DNA of 64,000 bases from Acanthosepion esculentum (taxonomy: Eukaryota; Mollusca; Cephalopoda; Sepiida; Sepiidae), in the NCBI GenBank assembly GCA_964036315.1, contig OZ038479.1, positions 53,910,746 through 53,974,745 of the forward strand, written 5' to 3'. Made by a program: the position numbers and the translations under genes. The notes below the pieces were generated by a model. That model did not search any database. It saw only the letters and a program-made list of their open reading frames with translations, and was not told where the DNA came from. This document shows, in pieces, positions 56,936 through 64,000 of this stretch; the stretch's first letter is position 1, and every line of letters begins with the position of its first letter.

Positions 56936-57760
56936 CCCTAAAGTAAAACAAAGATTTAAATGCTTTAAATTTAATGATTTTACATCATTTCAAGATTCAT
57001 GCCTAAATAAATGTTCTTTTTCTTATTGTTATGCACCTTGTTTAAATCATAATCGTTCTGCTATAATCTTCTTGTCCTTTGTGAAAAGAATAATTTTGAC
57101 ATTCTAAACTTTTTCAGAAAAATACCATTGTACTTGCATATTGTATTTCAACTGAAAAGGAAATTATTTAAGATAAACATTGATTTTTCTATTGATGTTT
57201 CCTGGCTGCTACATTATGCTGTACCCGAGCTCTATTCAACTAGCATTAATCGGTAGCTAAATGTATCAGATGAACTATGAACTGATTTTATATATTATTC
57301 ATTGCCTCTGTTAAATATGTCTCATTACTTTTTCTTTCCAGATGTTTTGGCTGAATAGTAAAACATGATATTCAAAAGGACTATTATTATTGAGAATTCA
57401 ATTGAAAGAAAACAAGAATGTTAACTTCCCATCACAAACAGAGATATATATGCTGCCATATTCATGTAAAGTTGTATATCTATATTTTCCAAAGCATCAC
57501 ATTAACTGGAAAAAAAACATGTACTCTGAAATGTTTGGTATATGTTTTGTGGAGAATCTTAGTGTTACATATGAGTAAAAATTAGAAGTTATGTTTTTGT
57601 TCATTTTGCAAGCCCTTGTCATGAATTAGATTTAGTGTAGCATATGGAAAATGGTCTAGAAACAATATTCTTTTGATGTTTTGGGATCTGTATTTACAGA
57701 GAAGTCATATGCAAGCACAGACTGGATAGAAATCACATTATGCACATTATGCTTTAAATT
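56936..57760 (+). pseudogene. Partial duplicate of the zinc-finger exon start, unit 3
   Basis: It contains a full copy of the upstream flank, the acceptor TTTTTCTTTCCAG (57,341), the ATGTTTTGGCTGAATAG exon opening and the untranslated part. It breaks off just after GGATCTGTATTTACAGAGAAG and GGATAGAAATCACATTATG, before any intact finger. Upstream flank sequence starts again at 57,760. It closely matches the unit 2 exon, including CTAGAAACAATATTCTTTTG. Confidence 0.7.
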
Positions 57761-58189
57761 TAATGCTTTTTGCCTCATTTCAAGGTTCAAGTATAAATGG
57801 AATTTTTTTCTTATTGTTATTCAACTTACAATTGTTCTGCTGTTGTCTGATGTTTTTTGTGAAAACTGAATTTGTTTACAATTGAAAAGAAGAATCTTAA
57901 TAATGTTAAGAATCTTAGAGTAATGTTTTAGACATTTTAAAATTTTTCATAAAAATACCATTGTACTTGCATAGTGTGTTTCAACTCAAAAGGAAAATAT
58001 TTGTGATGAACTTACTGACTTTTTTTTATTGATTTTTTTTTCCTTGCTGTTCCATTATTGCATCCCTGTGCTCATCTAAAGTAGCCTTAATATATAGCTA
58101 AATGTATCTGTTAAAATATAAAATATAAACTGATTTTACATATTATTTATTGCCTCTGTTAAATATGTCTTATTACTTTTTCTTTCCAG

Positions 58190-58856
58190 ATGTTTTGGCT
58201 GAATCATGATATTCAAAAGGACGATTATTATTGAGAATTCAATTGAAAGAAAACAAGAATGTTAACTTCCCATCAAGAACAGAGACATATATGCTGCCAT
58301 ATTTATCTAAAATTGTCTATATTTTCCAAAGCATCACATTAACTGGCAAACATGTACTCTGAAATGTTTGGTATATCTTTTTTTGGAGAACATTAGTGTT
58401 ACATATGAGTAAAAATTAGAGAGAATTTAAGTTTTTGTTAATTTTGCAAACACTCATCTTTATTTAGATTTAGTGTAGCATATGGAAAAATGCACTACAA
58501 TTAATATTCTTGTGAAATTTATGGAACTGCATTTTCAAAGAGGTCACATTTGAAGTGTCCTATGTGAACAGACACTGAAGAGAAATCACATTTTTGTGAA
58601 GTTTGCAGCTCTGTCTTTTCACCAATATCACATTTGAAGAGATATATGTAAACACACCCTGGGAGAAACCATATTTTTGAGAAATTTGTGCATCACATTT
58701 GAAGTCTGATATGCAAACACACACTTCAAAGAGACCACATTCTTGTGAAGTTTGTGGATCAGCATTTTCAACAAAAACACTTGTTAAGCACCATATGCCA
58801 ACACACACACTGGAGAGAAACCATATTCTTATGAAGTTTGTGAATCTCTATTTTCT
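58190..58856 (+). other. Zinc-finger 3: start of finger exon, untranslated part and dead fingers
   Basis: The acceptor CTTTTTCTTTCCAG precedes 58,190. A 7-bp deletion after ATGTTTTGGCTGAAT turns the short upstream frame into 14 codons (MFWLNHDIQKDDYY). Fingers from 58,500 to 58,856 are broken; the nearest to the open array is put out of frame by one extra AC in a linker (ACACACACACTGG near 58,802). Confidence 0.6.
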
Positions 58857-59408
58857 GTGAAATCAAATTTGAATGACAACATGCAAAAATATACTTGTGA
58901 GAAACCACATTCTTGTGAAGTTTGCGGACATACATTTTCAGCAAAAATAAGTTTGAAGCGCCATATGTTAACACACACTGGAGAGAAACCATATTCTTGT
59001 GAAGTTTGTGGATCTGCATTTTCCATGAAATCAAATTTGAAGTGCCATATGCGAATACACACTGGAGAGAGGCCATATTCTTGTGAAGTTTGTAGACATA
59101 CCTTTACAACAAAGACAAGTTTGAAGCGCCATATGCTAACACACACTGGAAAGAAGCCATATTCTTGTGAAGTTTGTGGATGTGCATTTTCAGTGATGTC
59201 AACTCTGGTATGCCATATGCGAACTCATACTGGGGAGAAACCATATTCTTGTGAAATTTGTGGATCTGCATTTTCACAGAAGTCGCATTTGAAATTCCAT
59301 ATACAAACACACACTGGTGAGAAACCATATTCTTGCAAAGTTTGCGGATCTGCATTTTCAGCAAAGGCAATTCTGAAGCACCATATACGAACACACACTG
59401 GAGAGTAA
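58857..59408 (+). CDS. C2H2 zinc-finger protein 3 (6 fingers)
   Basis: The open frame of 183 codons has its first in-frame ATG at 58,881 (MQKYTCEKP, in a linker). Six intact 28-residue C2H2 fingers have contact residues (-1, 2, 3, 6) AISR, MSNC, TTSR, VSTC, QSHF, AAIH. Two linkers vary (HTGERP, HTGKKP). It ends HTGE-TAA at 59,406-59,408, the same linker position as in zinc-finger 1. One more finger, with a stop, follows to 59,480. No effector domain is visible. Fingers 1 and 3 are close to each other (HTF, SLKRHMLTH), as if from a recent internal duplication. Without a clear start, the coding status is uncertain. Confidence 0.65.
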   Translation: MKSNLNDNMQKYTCEKPHSCEVCGHTFSAKISLKRHMLTHTGEKPYSCEVCGSAFSMKSNLKCHMRIHTGERPYSCEVCRHTFTTKTSLKRHMLTHTGKKPYSCEVCGCAFSVMSTLVCHMRTHTGEKPYSCEICGSAFSQKSHLKFHIQTHTGEKPYSCKVCGSAFSAKAILKHHIRTHTGE

Positions 59409-59490
59409 CCATATTCTTGTGAAATTTGTGGATCTACATTTTCACAGTGGTGACATTTGAAGTCCCATGTGCAAACACTCACTGGAGAAT
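59409..59490 (+). pseudogene. Finger remnant after the zinc-finger 3 stop
   Basis: In frame, PYSCEICGSTFSQW is followed by a TGA before the helix; the next linker (TGGAGAATAC) is also altered. Confidence 0.7.
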
Positions 59491-60065
59491 ACATCTATTC
59501 GAAAGTCACTAACAAAATGCTTTCTGCAAAGTTTTACAGTAAAAGAAAGTAATAATTGTTTCAGTGCAGATTAATTTAATTTTAAATCAACTAATTTTTC
59601 TAAATTCAAGTTTGGGAAAAGTATATTTTATTTTTGAAGGATTTTGAATTAAAGGAAATTATTTGATATTAACAGATCTGTCCGTGTTGTTGAATTTGTA
59701 AATTTTACTGTTAGTAAAAAAGAAAAAGATTCCAATCACTTTAAATTTAGTCTGAAATGTACCAAATTATTTTGCTTATTGAAAATATTAAATTACTGGG
59801 TCACTGCTGAAAAACATCCTGTCCAAATTTATAGAAAAAATTTATTTTATAGATGCATGCTGGGATGTTTTCATAACCAATAAAAATGAGCCACTTCTTG
59901 ATCACATCCACCATACTGTTGTTCTTTCTTCTCTTGATGTCAAACTGTTACAATCATTTGACTGTATCCCTTTTGCATGTGAATGTCATTCTTACATTCT
60001 AAACTTTTTGCATTGTTAGTTTTTACTTGCATTTATATTGTTTCTTCAGTAATCCTGAGAGGTTT

Positions 60066-60398
60066 GCATCCTGGGTAAGACGTTAAACTACATCCATGTC
60101 CTGAGTAAGACGTTAAACTATGTCCAGCAGCAAGGCCTCTGATCAGGAGATTTTGAGAAGCATGGAACCACCTCTTAATTGCTGGTGTTCCCAGGTCTAC
60201 CCAGATCAGAGGTGGTAGTACCTGTTAGGGTCCCAGCTATGGGCAAATAGTTAACTATTACCAGCAATACAATTTTGAAGGAAATATATTACCAGAAACA
60301 GATTTTTAACAAAACAAAATATTACCAGCAATAAAAAATTTTGTCAGCATTAAATAACCCATTGAGGTTGATATGCCATAAACCAAACCAAACCTAAT
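60066..60398 (-). mobile_element. Insertion of the 40.4-kb type element in unit 3
   Basis: It is flanked by AGGTTT (60,060-60,065 and 60,399-60,404). The equivalent sites in unit 1 (near 18,522) and unit 2 (near 36,620, minus) are uninterrupted. It has two copies of the GACGTTAAACTA unit at its left and a few loose TTACCAGCAAT units inside. Confidence 0.8.
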
Positions 60399-63222
60399 AG
60401 GTTTTTAATATGGTGAGTCTCTGGGACCTACAGGTGGTGATTTGAGTATGTCACCAGGAAATTCAATGTGTCCCAACTAAAGTTTCTTAACAAATTGTGT
60501 CAGACTGTTAGACTATTTTTTTCTTTCTTTAATTTGGCCAAACTGTATATATTTTGTTTTCTATAGAAACAATAAATATCTGAAATATATTTGTTTCTGA
60601 AAAATTTATATAGATTTTTACAAGAGAATTCTAAACTCTTTCAGGTCTTGTGCATTGATGAAAAACTTGATATAAAATAAAGATGCACTTGAAGAATTTT
60701 ATATTCAAATTTTATGTTATTTTTGTCAAAAATAAAATGCAAAAATAGAATTCTGAATTATGCCCCTTGACTGCATTGATTTTTTTTTGAAGTGTCGGGG
60801 TTTCATGTTAAGTCTGTATACTGTTTAGTGTTGTTTCAGATAATTTATATTATTATTAGCTGAAGGTATAAAAAAGTAAACGTAAATTTAACCATTACTT
60901 CAATAACTAAATGATTTTGCTTTAGTGGTGTTATATGCTATAGTGATGGATGCATGTATTTTATCAAAACTAACTTTGTGTTTTGTTTTTTTTTTCAGAA
61001 AGAATAATAGTAAAAAAATTAGACATTTGAACAGTTTTGAGAAAAATACCATTAACTTTTTATATATTCTTTAATTCTTGCACAATTCAAAAAGATGATA
61101 TTCAAGATTAACTTCTTTATCTTTCTATTCTTAATTAATAAATTTAATATTTCCAATCAGCAAAATACTTTACTCTATTACAAAACTAAATTGACAGGAA
61201 GAGGTTTTTTCTGTTTATTTCAATGTAGTTGTCATAATTAAAAAATCTTCCAAAAATAAAATATACTTTCCTGTAATTTTATTTGAGGAATATTAACTGA
61301 TTTAAAGTATAATTAATTTGAAACAATTATTAATTACGTAAGTGTAAAATATTGCAGTGATGCATTTTTTTGACACAGTGGCAGTTATTTATTTAAGTTA
61401 TTGATGTGTTTGACAGCTTGAGGACATGGATATTTATCTAGTTATATTCTCTGGAGGATTTAGCTGCAAAAAATTGAATGTAATGTGAGCACCTTTTATA
61501 TCTTACTTTTAAGTATTCAGCAATCTTAAGAATCTAGGAAAATATTCTCCATAATCTAATATTGAATTTTAGTAATTTTGGCTTTAAATTTACCATATTG
61601 TTATATTCTGACAATGTTGTGTATGGATGGCCATATCTCCAAAGATTTGCCTGTTTATACGCATCCATAAAAATTGAAAATAATTTTAAAAAAACTTTGT
61701 GTTTGGAGATTTGTACTAAGCTTTTTCCATTTATGATTAGTAAATATAGTTTTTACTTAATATCATCATCTAAAAGGCTGAAATTAATACAGAATTTTAA
61801 AACTTAAATTAGAAACAAATTTGTGCTATGAACAGATTTTTAAAAGAAAGAGAACAAACATGCAAAAAAATTATGAATATTGTATCTTGTTTATATTTAT
61901 TGTCCCCCCATAAAGGGACAGATACAGAGAGGGTAATGAATGCATCCATTTGATTGAGTGGGTTGGGTGTTCCAATCGCTGTACAAATGACTGCTAAAAA
62001 CATCCCCTTCCCAAATTTATAGAAAAATTCTACAAATGCATGCAGAGATTTGTTCCTAATCAATAATATTGGACCACTTCTTGGTCAAATCTGTCATATT
62101 TTTGTGCTTTCTTCAAGGCAGAACACTACAATCACTTCACTGTATCTTTTTGCATGTAAATACAATTTTTACATGATGAAATTTTTTCCTTGTTACTGTT
62201 GCTTTGCTTGATCTTGCTATGCACATATATTATTTGTTTAGGATTATTTTGCTTGGTTCTTTTTCTTTCTTTGTCAATTCCTGTTTCTTGAGCATTTTGC
62301 CAATTACACTTAACCATCACCAGTTACTCCACAAATTTAATCTATTAGCTAAAACTATAAATATTGAAATTATAAAGCTTCAAGAAAGATATTTTATTTT
62401 ATAAAATTTATTTCAGTCTTAGGTATTCCTTTTTTGGTAAGGTGGTGTACCTACCCAAACATTATTGCTGATTTGTAGTTTTAATAAAATGAACTGTACA
62501 TTTTTTGTTTACCAGAAGAAAACAATAAATATATATATTTCTTTGTGAATCATTGATATATATTTTGTCAGTAAGATTTAAACCCTTTCAGATCATGTAT
62601 GTTTTATGTTTATTTTATTTGAACTTGCAATATTTGATCTTTAAACAAAGCTTTTCAGGTACAATATTCATAAGTGTCATTAGTAATTTTATCCCATAAA
62701 ATTAATATAAACTGAATATTTTTCTCTATGCTATTGTTCTTCAACAATGACGATATTAAATATAAAATTAACTTTTTATACATAATTTGTTTTTCTTTAA
62801 CAGAACAAATAGGTAATATTAAAGAAATTCTTTTGAGTTTAACTGTCATTTGTAAATAAATGGAAGACATTCCAAAAAAGTTTAATGTTTTTCACTGCAA
62901 AATTATTGAAGAATAATACTTATTAAAGAATTTATCACAGTGGTAATGTTAAAAATTAAATTCAATAAATTTAATATTTTACAACTATTTTTAAAAATAT
63001 ACCACAAAAGTTTAAATAAGACATTGATTGTCAATATTGTCTTTCTCTTCTTTACATTCTTTGTAATTATTTTAAACAGCAAATTTCACAAAAAAATATT
63101 ATTTTTAAGAATTTGGTCACAGAAAGTTAATTTAATGTTTTTCCTTATGCTATTATTCTTAACAATAATGAATATCTTGATTATAAAGTTTATTTTTAAG
63201 TAATAATTTGAGGGGTTTTTTT
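60399..63222. other. 3' flank of unit 3, then AT-rich DNA
   Basis: Homology to unit 1 ends near 61,250. 62,040-62,170 resembles the 3' flank block again (GCATGCAGAGATTTGTTCCTAA, TATCTTTTTGCATG). The tract at 62,690-62,780 recurs loosely at 63,120-63,210. No gene recognised. Confidence 0.5.
60676..60681 (+). terminator. Candidate polyadenylation signal, zinc-finger 3
   Basis: AATAAA lies in the conserved 3' block (ACTTGATATAAAATAAAG), about 1.27 kb after the stop because of the 333-bp insertion and other differences. Confidence 0.4.
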
Positions 63223-64000
63223 TATAACATGTGAAGTATGTTAATGCCTTTGTAAGAAAACAGAAAATGAATGTAACTTTTTGTACTGGCAATTTTTCCC
63301 AAACTACTATACAGAAATTGCTAAAAATTTGAATACAAATTAAATTTAATATTTTTTCTGTGATATTATTCTTTATAACAAATATATTAATTTAAAAGAA
63401 AAATAATTTACAGGTATTTAAAAAAAATGTATGTTGAATTTTACTTGCATTGTTGTTGTTAAAAATGTAAAACAAAAATAACCAGTGAAACTTTAAATTC
63501 TTAATTCTGAATCCTAAATTCTCTTGACCTTAGAGTTTAACATCCATACACATTTTAGAAGCATCGTGTGTAATTTTTACAAAATAAGTTTAATATTTTT
63601 TAATTTCATTATTCCAAAGTCTTTCTCAAAATTGTCAAAATGACCTGTGTAACAGGTTGTCATGGTGATAATGATAAACAAAATATGGTTTGTGTATTTT
63701 GTCTTCCCCAAGATTATAATGAGTGAAAAAGATGGTTAAAGGTAATACCTTGAAACAACATTCCTGACAAACCAAACACTGTTGTTTGTGAAAGGCATTT
63801 TCCATCAGATTAGGAAACTGTGTTTATTACATGAGAAGTTTGACCCAGAAATCCACCATCAATATTTGATCATTTGCCATGTGTATATTACCTAGTCCTC
63901 AATCAAAACCAAGAAATAAAACTCCTGCTTCTGTGCAAAATGATGAGTTAGCATAGTTTCTAGAAAAAGACAAAATCCTCACTTTTAAATAATTCTATCA
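63223..64000. repeat. Segmental duplication, copy 2 (partner 26,608-27,435)
   Basis: Collinear to the end of the window; see the partner entry. The duplication may continue beyond 64,000. Confidence 0.8.

Overview
This is an AT-rich, repeat-dense animal nuclear window with no bacterial or organellar genes. A coleoid cephalopod, probably an octopus, fits best. The grounds are arrays of near-identical C2H2 zinc fingers joined by HTGEKP linkers, a cephalopod-type tRNA-derived SINE (about 21,823-22,040), Ty3/gypsy relics of types I associate with molluscs, long introns and many MITEs. The species call is inference.

The main theme is one zinc-finger gene present three times. Unit 1 (+) runs from about 4,970 to 19,300, with fingers at 16,625-17,908. 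Unit 2 (-) runs from about 48,770 down to 36,200, with fingers at 38,776-37,706. Unit 3 (+) runs from about 52,840 to 61,250, with fingers at 58,857-59,408. Each unit carries, in the right orientation, a shared 5' block ending in the splice donor CTGAAAG|GTAAGTGG (5,380; 48,399 minus; 53,248), a shared acceptor whose exon opens with ATGTTTTGG (16,081; 39,285 minus; 57,342 and 58,190), a single finger exon, and a shared 3' flank. Degenerate fingers lie on both sides of each open array. All three copies carry a TAA at the same place in a linker.

Between and inside the units lie transposons. Two copies of a roughly 1.95-kb hAT-like non-autonomous element with TAGGTACC-type ends and intact 8-bp target duplications sit at 6,391-8,368 and 44,792-46,735, with several broken relatives. 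Decayed minus-strand Ty3/gypsy elements lie at about 11,452-14,075, 19,580-21,645, 23,050-26,600 and 41,280-44,010. Other elements are a Jockey-like LINE fragment (56,085-56,935), a mariner fragment (34,830-35,065), a mariner-derived MITE (19,877-20,243), a hAT MITE (15,006-15,224) and a foldback element (52,275-52,474).

The left edge has a minus-strand THAP-domain exon (2,196-2,348) and two tandem copies of a probable terminal exon, one of them broken. A P-element/THAP9-like transposase relic is at 27,640-28,145. The middle (28,500-36,000) is mostly broken gene-like and retroelement sequence. A repeat at 40,400-41,130 carries two different expanded 30-bp tandem arrays, and its unexpanded inverted relative sits at 60,066-60,398, in a site that is empty in the other two zinc-finger units.

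All comparisons were made by eye. Boundaries of diverged repeats are approximate.
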